Positions 30,390-39,538 of a stretch of 64,000 nucleotides of DNA are shown one piece after another. This DNA comes from Macondimonas sp045864775 (GTDB lineage Bacteria; Pseudomonadota; Gammaproteobacteria; UBA5335). The position numbers and the translations under genes are program-made. The notes under the pieces are model-generated. The model was given only the letters and a program-made list of their open reading frames with translations, made no database searches and was not told where the DNA came from. How positions within the stretch are numbered: the first letter of the stretch is position 1; the number at the start of each line of letters is the position of its first letter. The DNA lies in contig BTVR01000001.1 of the NCBI GenBank assembly GCA_045864775.1, positions 1,054,001 through 1,118,000 of the forward strand, in the 5' to 3' direction.

Positions 30390-31109
30390 ATGATCCTGCG
30401 GCCGCTGCTCGCTGCCGTCGTCCTGTTCGCCGCTTTCGGCGCATCCGCCCAGCCGGCCGCGGTGACGAGCTCGCGCATGGTGCCCGCCCAGATGCGGCCG
30501 GGCGCCGATGCCGCGCTCGACGAGAGGCAGGCGCGGGAGTGGGGGCTTCGCTCCGAGGAGTGGGCGCGTTACCGGCAACTGATGCAGGGGCCGCTCGGGG
30601 TCTATTCGCCCCAGCTCGATCCGCTCACGGCGCTGGGCATCGAGGCCCGCAGCGAGGAGGAGCGCAGGCGCTACGCGGAGCTACAGGTGCAGGCCGAGGC
30701 CCGGCGCGTCGGCAAGACGCTGGCCTACCAGCGGGCCTATGACGCGGCGTGGCAGCGCCTGTTTCCCGGCCAGCCGCGCGTGAGCCTGCCCGGCGCCAAG
30801 GAGCCGGGTGCCGGCAACACCGGCTCCGGGCGCCTGGCGGTCTTCGTCAAGGCCGACTGCGCACCGTGCGCGCAGCGCGTGCGGCAGTTGCAGGCGGCCG
30901 GCACGGCCTTCGACCTCTACATGGTCGGCAGCCGTCAGGACGACGCGCGCATCCGGCAGTGGGCCACCCGGGCGGGCATCGACACCGCCAGGGTGCGCGC
31001 CCGCACCATCACCCTCAACCACGATGCGGGGCGCTGGCTGTCGCTGGGCCTGCCCGGCGAGCTGCCGGCGGTGGTGCGCGAGGTGAACGGCCAATGGCAG
31101 CGGCAATAG
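30390..31109 (+). CDS. TIGR03759-family ICE protein (thioredoxin-like, periplasmic)
   Basis: A 239-aa exported protein: signal peptide MILRPLLAAVVLFAAFGASA, then a region typical of TIGR03759 (ALDERQAREWGLRSEEWARYRQLMQGPLGVYSPQLDPLTALGI), and a C-terminal thioredoxin-like domain with CAPC (Cys157, Cys160). It probably acts in the periplasm on disulfides of transfer proteins. ATG behind AGGAGG. The last 16 nt overlap the transglycosylase gene. Confidence 0.88.
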   Translation: MILRPLLAAVVLFAAFGASAQPAAVTSSRMVPAQMRPGADAALDERQAREWGLRSEEWARYRQLMQGPLGVYSPQLDPLTALGIEARSEEERRRYAELQVQAEARRVGKTLAYQRAYDAAWQRLFPGQPRVSLPGAKEPGAGNTGSGRLAVFVKADCAPCAQRVRQLQAAGTAFDLYMVGSRQDDARIRQWATRAGIDTARVRARTITLNHDAGRWLSLGLPGELPAVVREVNGQWQRQ

Positions 31110-31711
31110 GTGCTCCGGGCCGGGAGCGTCGGCCATCCCGCGTCGCCATCCGCTGCGCCAGCGCCGCGCTGTTGCTCGCCACCGGCGGCTGGGCCTTGTC
31201 CGCCCTGGCGCGGGAAGTGCCGCCGGCCTATCAACTGGCGGCGCATCGTGCAGACGTGCCGGCGGCCGTGCTGTACGCGGTGGCCTTGCAGGAGAGCGGC
31301 GCCATGCTGCGCGGGCGCCTGATCCCCTGGCCGTGGACGCTCAACGTCGCCGGCTCGCCACAGCGCTACGCCACCCGCGTCGAGGCCTGCGCGGGGCTGC
31401 ACCGTGCGCTCGCCCACACGCCGGCCAATCGCATCGACGCCGGCCTCGGCCAGGTCAATCTCGGCTACCACACGCATCGCTACACGCAGCCCTGCGAGCT
31501 GCTGGACCCGTACCGCAACCTCGCCATCGCTGCGGAAATCCTGCGCGAACAGCACACGCCGGGCGAGGACTGGCTGCTTGCCATCGGCCGCTACCACCGG
31601 CCCGCCGGCGGGGCACCCGCGGCGCGCTACCGGCGCAGTGTGCATCGGCACCTGAGCCGCGTGCTCGACCCCGGCGTTCCCGTTCCAACCCTCCAGGCCA
31701 CCACGCCATGA
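31094..31711 (+). CDS. Lytic transglycosylase (SLT) of the transfer system
   Basis: A 205-aa protein with a hydrophobic N-terminal export segment (ASAALLLATGGWALSALA) and an SLT domain: catalytic Glu67 in YAVALQESG, GLGQVNLGYHTHRY (the GxGQVN motif) and ILREQHTPGEDWLLAIGRYH. It opens the peptidoglycan so that the secretion channel can be assembled. The start at 31094 overlaps the upstream gene. The ICE-backbone position between TIGR03759 and TIGR03765 genes is canonical. Confidence 0.9.
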   Translation: MAAAIGAPGRERRPSRVAIRCASAALLLATGGWALSALAREVPPAYQLAAHRADVPAAVLYAVALQESGAMLRGRLIPWPWTLNVAGSPQRYATRVEACAGLHRALAHTPANRIDAGLGQVNLGYHTHRYTQPCELLDPYRNLAIAAEILREQHTPGEDWLLAIGRYHRPAGGAPAARYRRSVHRHLSRVLDPGVPVPTLQATTP

Positions 31712-32241
31712 ACCACATCGTCCTCATCGCCGCCATCGGGCTGCTGTCCACGACCACCGTCTTCGCCCAGACCGCCTCCGCGCCCCTGATCGTCGTCGAA
31801 GACCGCGGCGGCGCCTCCGCGCTGCCGTACTACCGGTCGCTGAATCCTCAGCCGGATCAGGCCACACCGCCGGCCCCGATGCCGGCCCCTCGCGCGGGCA
31901 ACGCGGCCGACGCCGAAGCCGCCATGCTGCCGGTGCGCTCGACGCAACTGTCGCCGGGCGAGGTGCAGCGCCGCGTCATCCGGGCGCCGGGCCTGACGGC
32001 GCTGTTCCTGATCGGCGACGACGAGCGTTCGCGCGCCTGGCTGCGGCGGCGGCAGGCGGCGCTGCGGGAGCTGCAGGCCGTGGGCCTGGTGGTCAACGTG
32101 GAGTCGATGGCCGCGCTGACGGCGCTGCGCAGGCTGGCTCCTGGCCCGACCCTCTCGCCGGCCTCCGGCGACGACCTGGCCCAGCGCCTGGGCCTGCGCC
32201 ACTACCCGGTGCTCATCACGGCCACCGGCGTCGAGCAGTAG
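31708..32241 (+). CDS. TIGR03765-family (PFL_4695) ICE protein
   Basis: A 177-aa protein with a signal peptide (MNHIVLIAAIGLLSTTTVFA). The mature part carries PLIVVEDRGGASALPYYRSL and SPGEVQRRVIRAPGLTALFLIGDDERSRAWLRRRQAALRELQAVGLVVNVESM, ending DLAQRLGLRHYPVLIT, the TIGR03765 pattern. It is periplasmic with unknown biochemical role, always next to traD in this ICE type. It overlaps the upstream stop by 4 nt. Confidence 0.9.
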   Translation: MNHIVLIAAIGLLSTTTVFAQTASAPLIVVEDRGGASALPYYRSLNPQPDQATPPAPMPAPRAGNAADAEAAMLPVRSTQLSPGEVQRRVIRAPGLTALFLIGDDERSRAWLRRRQAALRELQAVGLVVNVESMAALTALRRLAPGPTLSPASGDDLAQRLGLRHYPVLITATGVEQ

Positions 32242-32249
32242 GTGCGCAA

Positions 32250-34406
32250 ATGGCCCAACCGCATGCGGTCGAGGTTCTGCTGCGGCCAGCGGTGGAGCTT
32301 TACACCGTGGCGGTCTGCACCGGCGCCGCGATTCTGTGCCTGCTGGCACCGTGGTCGCTCGCGCTGAACCCGCTGCTCGGCCTGGGCTCGGCGCTGGCCT
32401 TCCTGACCTTCGGCGCGATTCGCCTGCGCGATGCCGGGGCGATCCTGCGCTATCGCCGCAACATCCGCCGCCTGCCGCGCTACGTGATGACCAGCCGCGA
32501 CGTGCCGGTGAGTCAGCAACGGCTGTTCGTCGGCCGGGGCTTTCGCTGGGAGCAGCGGCACACGCACCGGCTGATGCAGACCTACCGGCCGGAGTTCCGC
32601 CGCTATGTCGAGCCGACGGCGATCTACCGGGCCGCCCGGCGGCTGGAGGAGCGGCTTGAGTTCGCGCCGTTTCCCGTCTCGACGCTGGCGCGCGCGCTGG
32701 CCTGGGACAGCCCGCTCAACCCGGCGCGGCCGCTGCCGCCGCTCGGCGGAATGCCGCGCCTGCATGGCATCGAGCCGCACGAGGTCGACGTCACCCTGCC
32801 GCTGGGCGAGCGCGTCGGCCACACCCTGGTGCTGGGCACCACGCGCGTGGGCAAGACGCGGCTGGCCGAGCTGTTCATCACCCAGGACATCCGCCGCAAG
32901 GTCCGCGGCGAGCACGAGGTGGTGATCGTCTTCGACCCCAAGGGCGATGCGGACCTGTTGAAGCGCATGTACGTCGAGGCCAAGCGCGCCGGGCGCGAAG
33001 GCGAGTTCTACGTCTTCCATCTGGGCTGGCCGGACATCTCGGCGCGCTACAACGCGGTGGGCCGGTTCGGGCGGATCTCCGAGGTGGCCACGCGCATCGC
33101 CGGACAGCTCTCGGGCGAAGGCAACAGCGCCGCCTTCCGCGAATTCGCCTGGCGCTTCGTCAACATCATCGCCCGCGCCCTGGTGGAACTGGGACAGCGG
33201 CCGGACTACCTGCTGATCCAGCGCCACGTCATCAACATCGACGCGCTGTTCATCGAGTACGCCCAGCACTACTTCGCCAAGAACGAGCCGAAGGCCTGGG
33301 AGGTCATCGTCCAGCTCGAAGCGAAGCTGAACGACAAGAACATCCCGCGCAACATGATCGGGCGCGAGAAGCGCGTGGTGGCCCTCGAACAGTACCTGTC
33401 CCAAGTGCGCGTCTATGACCCCGTGCTCGACGGTCTGCGCAGCGCCGTGCGCTACGACCGGACGTACTTCGACAAGATCGTCGCTTCGCTGCTGCCGCTG
33501 CTGGAGAAGCTCACCACCGGCAAGATCGCGCAACTGCTCGCACCGAACTATTCCGACCTGTCCGACCCGCGACCGATCTTCGACTGGATGCAGGTCATCC
33601 GCAAACGCGCGGTGGTCTACGTGGGGCTGGATGCGCTGTCCGACGCCGAAGTCGCGGCGGCGGTGGGCAACTCGATGTTCAGCGATCTGGTCTCGGTCGC
33701 CGGCCACATCTACAAGTTCGGCGTCGACGACGGGCTGCCCGGCGCCGCGGCGGGCGCCAAGATTCCGATCAACGTCCACGCCGACGAATTCAATGAACTC
33801 ATGGGCGACGAGTTCATCCCGATGGTCAACAAGGGCGGCGGTGCCGGCGTGCAGGTGACGGCCTACACGCAGACCTTGAGCGACATCGAGGCGCGCATCG
33901 GCAATCGTGCCAAGGCCGGTCAGGTGGTCGGCAACTTCAACAACCTGTTCATGCTGCGCGTGCGCGAGACCGCCACCGCCGAGCTGCTGACGCGACAACT
34001 GCCCAAGGTCGAGGTGTACGCCACGGCGCTGATGAGCGGCGCCACCGACAGCTCCGACCCGCACGGCAATACCGCGTTCACGTCCAACACCCAGGACCGC
34101 ATCAGCAGCAACAGCGTGCCGTTGATCGAGCCGGCGCATGTGGTGGCGCTGCCCAAGGGGCAGTGCTTCGCGCTGACCGAGGGCGGCAACCTCTGGAAAG
34201 TCCGCATGCCGCTGCCGGCACCCGATCCCGACGAAGCCATGCCGAAGGATCTGCAGGAGCTGGCCGGCTACATGCGACAGCACTACGCCGAGGCGGGAGA
34301 CTGGTGGGAGAACCAAGGCATCCCCGGCCTGCAGGACAAGGCGCTGCCCGACGACCTGCTGGACGACTTCAAGCAGATGGCCGCCGCTGAAGAGGCCGAA
34401 GCATGA
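32250..34406 (+). CDS. traD: Type IV coupling protein TraD
   Basis: A 718-aa VirD4/TraD-type ATPase. Two N-terminal membrane segments lie within residues 15-58; the Walker A loop is GTTRVGKT (residues 196-203), followed by VVIVFDPKGDADLL (Walker B type) and a RecA-like core with VQVTAYTQTLSD. It links the relaxosome to the secretion channel and pumps the T-strand. Length and N-terminal pattern fit the TIGR03743 TraD of this ICE class. It overlaps the TIGR03747 gene by 4 nt. Confidence 0.95.
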   Translation: MAQPHAVEVLLRPAVELYTVAVCTGAAILCLLAPWSLALNPLLGLGSALAFLTFGAIRLRDAGAILRYRRNIRRLPRYVMTSRDVPVSQQRLFVGRGFRWEQRHTHRLMQTYRPEFRRYVEPTAIYRAARRLEERLEFAPFPVSTLARALAWDSPLNPARPLPPLGGMPRLHGIEPHEVDVTLPLGERVGHTLVLGTTRVGKTRLAELFITQDIRRKVRGEHEVVIVFDPKGDADLLKRMYVEAKRAGREGEFYVFHLGWPDISARYNAVGRFGRISEVATRIAGQLSGEGNSAAFREFAWRFVNIIARALVELGQRPDYLLIQRHVINIDALFIEYAQHYFAKNEPKAWEVIVQLEAKLNDKNIPRNMIGREKRVVALEQYLSQVRVYDPVLDGLRSAVRYDRTYFDKIVASLLPLLEKLTTGKIAQLLAPNYSDLSDPRPIFDWMQVIRKRAVVYVGLDALSDAEVAAAVGNSMFSDLVSVAGHIYKFGVDDGLPGAAAGAKIPINVHADEFNELMGDEFIPMVNKGGGAGVQVTAYTQTLSDIEARIGNRAKAGQVVGNFNNLFMLRVRETATAELLTRQLPKVEVYATALMSGATDSSDPHGNTAFTSNTQDRISSNSVPLIEPAHVVALPKGQCFALTEGGNLWKVRMPLPAPDPDEAMPKDLQELAGYMRQHYAEAGDWWENQGIPGLQDKALPDDLLDDFKQMAAAEEAEA

Positions 34407-35152
34407 GCGATCCGGCCGTCGCGGCCCAGCGCCAGCAGCAACGACAGCAAGGGCTGATCGCCGGCCTGGTCACGCTGCCGTTCCGCTTCTTCGGCGTGCT
34501 GTGCGGCGCGCTGCTGCTGTGCATCCTGATCGAGTGCGTCGGCATGCACTTCTTCTGGCCCGAGCAGGGCTGGCGCCACGCGCAGGGCATGCTGCACTAC
34601 GAGCTGGATCAGCTCTCCACGCATTTCACGCGCAGCGCGCTGGTGCAGGAGCCGGGGCGCACCGCGCACCGGATGGTCGAGCAGGGCTACGACTGGCTGT
34701 TCGTGAAGAGCGGCCTGCTGGACTGGATACGCGATGCATCGGCGCAGGCCAGCGCCGGCAGCCATCGCCCGACCAGGGATTTCCGCTACTACCTGGGTCT
34801 GGTCTACGTGAACGTGGAGAGCTACCTGATCGCCTCGGCCTACACGACGCTGGTCTTCCTCGTGCGGCTGCTGGTGCTGTGCCTGACCCTGCCGCTGTTC
34901 CTGATGGCCGCCTTCGTCGGGCTGGTGGACGGCCTGGTGCGCCGGGACATCCGCCGCTTCGGCGCGGGACGCGAGTCGGGGTTCATCTATCACCGCGCCA
35001 GGGCCAGCCTGATCCCGCTGGCCGTGCTGCCGTGGGTGACTTACCTGGCACTGCCGGTTAGCGTGAACCCGCTGCTGATCCTGCTGCCCAGCGCCGCACT
35101 GCTCGGCGTGGCGGTGTGCATTGCGGCGGCGACGTTCAAGAAGTACCTGTAG
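34403..35152 (+). CDS. TIGR03747-family (PFL_4697) integral membrane ICE protein
   Basis: A 249-aa protein with at least four hydrophobic segments (FFGVLCGALLLCILIECVGMHFF; LVFLVRLLVLCLTLPLFLMAAFVGLV; LIPLAVLPWVTYLAL; LLILLPSAALLGVAVCIAAA). The FWPEQGWRHAQGML segment after the first helix is typical of the family. It is coupled to traD and probably assists the coupling protein. It is the last gene before the defence island interrupts the transfer genes. Confidence 0.9.
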   Translation: MSDPAVAAQRQQQRQQGLIAGLVTLPFRFFGVLCGALLLCILIECVGMHFFWPEQGWRHAQGMLHYELDQLSTHFTRSALVQEPGRTAHRMVEQGYDWLFVKSGLLDWIRDASAQASAGSHRPTRDFRYYLGLVYVNVESYLIASAYTTLVFLVRLLVLCLTLPLFLMAAFVGLVDGLVRRDIRRFGAGRESGFIYHRARASLIPLAVLPWVTYLALPVSVNPLLILLPSAALLGVAVCIAAATFKKYL

Positions 35153-35205
35153 CGGGGGTCCGCCTGCGTTAGAAGGTCTTCTACTGCCTACCCAGGAACT
35201 CGACA

Positions 35206-37371
35206 TCATGCCAGCGTCATCACCTCGCCATACAGCTTCCGCAGATGCCCATCGGACATGTCCAGGATGGGCTCGTACATGAAGGAGTTCAGGTGAATAT
35301 TCTCCGGGGTCATGAGGGACACACGTTGCAAAACCTTGATCGTCTTCATCTCTGTGCCGAACAGTTCCCGGAACTTCTTCAGCAGCTTAGGCGTTTGGTT
35401 CGCGTCGATGCCCGCGAAAAATGCCGGATCGTTGATGCGCTTGACCATGAAGCGCTCGGCGGTGAGCCGGATCGACATGGCGAGCACGATCTTGTTCTCG
35501 AAGTTGATCCCTTCGGCAGCCTTCAGGCATTCGCCGGCCTCATGCTCGATGAGTGCCACAACAGTCTTTGCGCTGTCCGTCGAAGCAACAGTTTGGCCGA
35601 ACAGCCTGTTGAAGATCACATCCAGGTCAGAAATCGTGATCTGATCGGAGTCGGCCTTCCAGTGCAACAGCGACGTCAGCTTAACGTAATCGGGGTCAGC
35701 TGCATCCTTTGTGTATTCAATGAGATTACGCATGAAGGGGATGCAGGCAATTTTCTTCTTCGGATCGGCAGCGAAATTTGGCTTCCAGTCTTTGACGAAG
35801 ACGTTCTGAATGCCAACAGCTTGCTCAAGCACTAAGCCTGCGGCAGTCTTCGACGCCATGAAGCAGTCTGGGTACCGGACAAACCGGCTCTGAATAGTCC
35901 GGTAGAAGTCGAAGTTGTGGGTAAGGATGATCTGCTTGAAGTGGGGGTCTTCGGCAATATCCATCAGGTACTGAATGATGGCGTACTTGTTCTTGTAGTC
36001 GAACGAGTCCGCAATGTCATCGACGATGATGAGCGTTTCCTGCTTTGCCTTCTTCCGCACTTCGATTTCGAAGAGGATGTTTAGCACGTAGAAGGCCTTC
36101 TTTTCCCCTGTGCTGAGGGCCTGCATAAGTGCGTTGCGGTCAACGGCCGCCTTATCACCTCCATCCTCGAACGTAAAGCCGAGGCTTAGCATCGGCTCCT
36201 GACCGAGGATTACGGACAGCCGGTTAATCGCCTCCAGTTTGAACGGTACGAAGAAGCGGTCGTTGAAGATGTCGATAACTTCTTCCCACTGCGTGCGTTC
36301 CTTTGCAGCCTGCTCTTCGATCTGTTTGCGTCTGGCTTGGGCTGCCTGGTACTTGTTCAGCAAATCCTGAAACGGCTCGAAGCGCGCCTTCATGTAGGAC
36401 TTCCAGACGTCCTCCTTGAAGGCCGGCACGTTGCCAAGCCGTACCAGCAGTTCTTCATGGTTAAGCAGGTAGGCTTCGAAGTCGCGGACCGTGACGTTCT
36501 TCTGGATGAGCTTGTCGAGTTTCGCAAACTTCTTCTTCAGGTCCTTGTCATTGGAGATCGCGTCCTTCTCTTTGGCGATCAGTTCTTCGAGTTCCTTCTG
36601 GCTGGTAATCTCCAGTTTGGCGTCGGCGTTCAGGGAGACGGAGTGCTTCGCGTCAAAGAAGCCGTTGTCCGCCAACTGCTTCGCGACCGTCGCAGCGTTG
36701 TAGTAGTTGAATGTGCCCTTCTTGAAGTAGGTCGATGCGGCCAACAGCTCGTTGTATTTCTTGATGTAGTCCTGAATGGCCGTCTTCGCTTCATCCGTGG
36801 CGAGCAGGGCAAGCACCTTATCGTCGAAGATGACGTCGTAGGCGACTGTTGCGAGCGGGGCGTCGGGCATCGCGGCAATTTCGTCCTTGATGCGATTCAG
36901 CGCAACATAGAACTGATCATCACGCGCTGTGAAGGTGGACGACAACTCCTTTTCGATGTCCTTCTTGGAGCCAGACTGCTCCTTGAGAGCTTTCAGCAAG
37001 GTCTCCTTTGCCGCGTCGATATCGGCATGGAGGGCTTCGTACTCTTTGCGTAGCGCAGGGTTGACCAGCAGCGTTGAAGTCTTCGCGGAGTGCCCCAGAA
37101 CCTCGTCATACGGACGGACGACGAGTACGCTTTCCTTGGGCAGATCCGCGCCCGCCTCGTCCTTAATTTCGCGCCTGCACGCACGCGCCGGGAAGATGCG
37201 ATCCTTGGAGGCGGCGCCGTCTGCGACATCCTGGAAGGTCTGCGCAAGCGAAGACTTCATCGAGCCGTTCGGCGCATAGACGGCACAGGCCTTGGCTTTG
37301 GAAAAGTCGAATTTAGCCTGCAGCTTCTTGATGCCGTAGCAGCTTTCCAGGTCGATGCTCACTGTTTTCAT
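35206..37371 (-). CDS. ABC/SMC-like ATPase of a defence island
   Basis: A 721-aa protein. The N-terminal P-loop is atypical (APNGSMKSS, residues 33-41), the middle third is rich in Lys/Glu/Ala helices and probably a coiled coil (YQAAQARRKQIEEQAAKERTQWE), and the C-terminal lobe carries an ABC signature (LSTGEKKA), a Walker B (LIIVDDIADSF) and an H-switch (ILTHNFDFYRT). This domain order is that of SMC/RecN/RloC-like ATPases that sense DNA damage or phage DNA. No nuclease domain is evident in the remaining C-terminal 200 residues. It follows vsr by 49 nt on the same strand, and its base composition is clearly less GC-rich than the ICE backbone. Confidence 0.78.
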   Translation of the reverse strand: MKTVSIDLESCYGIKKLQAKFDFSKAKACAVYAPNGSMKSSLAQTFQDVADGAASKDRIFPARACRREIKDEAGADLPKESVLVVRPYDEVLGHSAKTSTLLVNPALRKEYEALHADIDAAKETLLKALKEQSGSKKDIEKELSSTFTARDDQFYVALNRIKDEIAAMPDAPLATVAYDVIFDDKVLALLATDEAKTAIQDYIKKYNELLAASTYFKKGTFNYYNAATVAKQLADNGFFDAKHSVSLNADAKLEITSQKELEELIAKEKDAISNDKDLKKKFAKLDKLIQKNVTVRDFEAYLLNHEELLVRLGNVPAFKEDVWKSYMKARFEPFQDLLNKYQAAQARRKQIEEQAAKERTQWEEVIDIFNDRFFVPFKLEAINRLSVILGQEPMLSLGFTFEDGGDKAAVDRNALMQALSTGEKKAFYVLNILFEIEVRKKAKQETLIIVDDIADSFDYKNKYAIIQYLMDIAEDPHFKQIILTHNFDFYRTIQSRFVRYPDCFMASKTAAGLVLEQAVGIQNVFVKDWKPNFAADPKKKIACIPFMRNLIEYTKDAADPDYVKLTSLLHWKADSDQITISDLDVIFNRLFGQTVASTDSAKTVVALIEHEAGECLKAAEGINFENKIVLAMSIRLTAERFMVKRINDPAFFAGIDANQTPKLLKKFRELFGTEMKTIKVLQRVSLMTPENIHLNSFMYEPILDMSDGHLRKLYGEVMTLA

Positions 37372-37420
37372 GGCCGATTCCTTCCGTACGAAGTCTTGGT
37401 GTGCATTGCTGAGTGGGCGG

Positions 37421-37873
37421 CTACGCTGCAATATCGAGCAACGGCAAGCCAGAGAACTGAATAAAGTTGGCGGCGCGATCAAGCACAGCCTCTTCCGTCC
37501 AACGCTGAGGCCCCCGCAGCGCGCATTCCCAGATGATGAGCACGCGCCAGCCGTCGGCCTGCAGCGCTTCGACCGCCTTGCGGTCGCGTGCAGCGTTTGC
37601 GGACAGTTTGGCCTCCCAGAAGTCCTGCCGCGTTGCGGGCAGCTTCGACAGGGCACAGCCGTGCGAATGCCAGAAGCAGCCGTGGATGAATACGGCGGTG
37701 TGGTGCTTCGGAAAGACGAGATCGGGCCGGCTGGGCAGCGAGCGGTCATGCAGCCGGTAGCGCAGTCCCCGTGCATGCAGTCCACGCCGGATCAGCATCT
37801 CGGGTTTCGTGTCCTTGCCCCGGATGCGGCTCATGTTGAGCTGGCGCTGTTGGGCTGTGAGCACGTCGGCCAT
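37421..37873 (-). CDS. vsr: Very short patch repair endonuclease Vsr
   Basis: A 150-aa Vsr protein: NMSRIRGKDTKPEMLIRRGLHARGLRYRLH, the catalytic Asp in RPDLVFPKHHTAVFIHGC, zinc ligands in CFWHSHGC and the WEAKLSANAARD segment. Vsr nicks beside T:G mismatches produced by deamination of 5-methylcytosine and starts their repair, so it is the normal companion of a C5 cytosine methyltransferase. Its ATG directly follows the stop of the DUF2357 gene (no gap). The protein ends at a lower-GC stretch before the ATPase gene. Confidence 0.95.
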   Translation of the reverse strand: MADVLTAQQRQLNMSRIRGKDTKPEMLIRRGLHARGLRYRLHDRSLPSRPDLVFPKHHTAVFIHGCFWHSHGCALSKLPATRQDFWEAKLSANAARDRKAVEALQADGWRVLIIWECALRGPQRWTEEAVLDRAANFIQFSGLPLLDIAA

Positions 37874-39535
37874 TCACGCTCCTGCCCCTGCATCCGCAAC
37901 GATGGTGCGCAGACAGGTCTGCAGCTCTTCGCCCGACATGCCGGGCCGCAGGGTCACCGCGCCGAAGCGGAACTTCTCGCGGTACTGCGGATGGAAAAGC
38001 CGACCCGGCACGGGCGTGTCCCGAAAGTCGGTCTGCAGGCCCGCCGGTACATGCGGCGTCAGCAGATAGGCGGCGGTCACGATGCCTTCGGTCCGGCCAC
38101 TCGCCACCTCCTGAACCAGCGCATCGCGGTAGGTGTGGATCGAATTCAGCGCGTCGTTGAGGCCGTCGTTGATGCGGTACTTCGCATCGAGCACGATGAC
38201 ACGCCGTTCCGGCCCGCCCAGTTCGCTGCCTGCGAACACGACATCGGGAACCATCGTCCGGCTGAAGCTGCCCTCGCGGCTGTCTTCCACCCAGTATTCG
38301 CGGTACTGCCGCTGGAAGCACAGCACCCGGTCGCCGCCGATCGGGACAGTGATGGCGCCGGCCGCGATCGTCACGCCGCCGCCGGCTTCACTGAGGAACA
38401 GGTTACTCAGGTCCACGCCAGTGGCGCCATATTCCTCGACCGCGGCGCGCAGCAGCCGCAGGAAGCACCACAGCTCGTAAAGCTCATAGGTCCGGGCCAG
38501 CGGCATCTGCAGGAAGTCGCCGAACAGCGCCGCGAGTCCCAGATTCATGTCCTGCCAGAGCCTGTAGAAGCGCTGATAGACGGGGTCATTGCGGAACAAC
38601 GAGGACATCCGCAGCAGCGCAGGTCCCTCGCCGACCTCGGCCATGAACCCAGCTGCTGCAACATCGTTCAGCCGCCGCGCGATCCGTCGTGCGCGCACGG
38701 CCCAGCTGCCGGCCGTGGTGATGATTTCCGGGTCGTCCGTGGCGCCCGACCTGGCCAGCAGCTCGGCGACACCTGACAGCCATGCTGCCCAGGACCGCAG
38801 GCAGGCCTTGATCTGCCGGTGCTCCGGAATATCCACGCTGTTGCGGCGCTGGCGCAGCGTGATGTGCGCCGGCAGACGGCCCTTCAGCGCAGCGGGCAGA
38901 CGCGACGGGCTGACGGTTTCGGTCCGGATCACGCCGGACCGGAATGACCGGATGATCTCCGGGCCGGTTGCGCGCGTGGCGCGATGCGCCGGCGCAGTCA
39001 CGTCCTCGGCGCGCAGGTAGTGACGCGGGGCGCGAGCAATGGCTTCGACCGTGGCGACGATCGCCTCGGCGCGCGAGCGCAGGAACTCGAGACGGGCCAG
39101 CGGCGGCGGCCGGTTGCCAGGCTGGCGCGCAATGCCCTTGCGGAAAGCGCTCAGCGAGAAGAGGGCGAAGGTGTCTTCGAGGACTTCGCGCACCATGGCG
39201 TCGAAGTCGTCGCGCGTGAGCTTGCGCAAATCGGGATCGGTTGTGACCTCGAAGCGGCGCGTCCCGACGCCCGGCACGCGCAGCACAGCCTCGACCATGC
39301 CGGCATGAAATCCGGGCTGCCAGCGCCAGCGGGCCACACGAGGCTGGCGTGATCGCAACGCCTCAACCGGCGCGTCATCGATCAGCAGATCGGCCGCGAG
39401 CGCGTCGTCGCTGTCGCGCAGCTCAAAGAGATAGGACGCCCCTTCCCGCACCGCGCCAGGCGGCACCGCATCCGGCACGGGCCAGACCTGCCACGCCGGT
39501 CCACCGCCTTCTGCCTGGATATAGAGCGACGTCAC
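37874..39535 (-). CDS. DUF2357 McrC-like restriction endonuclease
   Basis: A 553-aa protein with GTG start 3 nt after the McrB-like stop, so translation is coupled. The N-terminal half is the DUF2357 domain (YLFELRDSDDALAADLLIDD, ITLRQRRNSVDIPEHRQIKACL). The C-terminal part has a PD-(D/E)XK nuclease core: MVPDVVF, then VIVLDAKYRINDGLN, with Asp and Glu/Asp-x-Lys in order. DUF2357 proteins pair with McrB-like GTPases as the cleaving subunit. It should cut DNA when recruited by the AAA+ partner upstream. Confidence 0.88.
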   Translation of the reverse strand: MTSLYIQAEGGGPAWQVWPVPDAVPPGAVREGASYLFELRDSDDALAADLLIDDAPVEALRSRQPRVARWRWQPGFHAGMVEAVLRVPGVGTRRFEVTTDPDLRKLTRDDFDAMVREVLEDTFALFSLSAFRKGIARQPGNRPPPLARLEFLRSRAEAIVATVEAIARAPRHYLRAEDVTAPAHRATRATGPEIIRSFRSGVIRTETVSPSRLPAALKGRLPAHITLRQRRNSVDIPEHRQIKACLRSWAAWLSGVAELLARSGATDDPEIITTAGSWAVRARRIARRLNDVAAAGFMAEVGEGPALLRMSSLFRNDPVYQRFYRLWQDMNLGLAALFGDFLQMPLARTYELYELWCFLRLLRAAVEEYGATGVDLSNLFLSEAGGGVTIAAGAITVPIGGDRVLCFQRQYREYWVEDSREGSFSRTMVPDVVFAGSELGGPERRVIVLDAKYRINDGLNDALNSIHTYRDALVQEVASGRTEGIVTAAYLLTPHVPAGLQTDFRDTPVPGRLFHPQYREKFRFGAVTLRPGMSGEELQTCLRTIVADAGAGA

Positions 39536-39538
39536 GGT

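Noticed and set aside
32202..34316. A 704-codon minus-strand ORF opposite traD
   Set aside because: Same effect of codon bias; the traD frame has clear Walker motifs and coupled neighbours.
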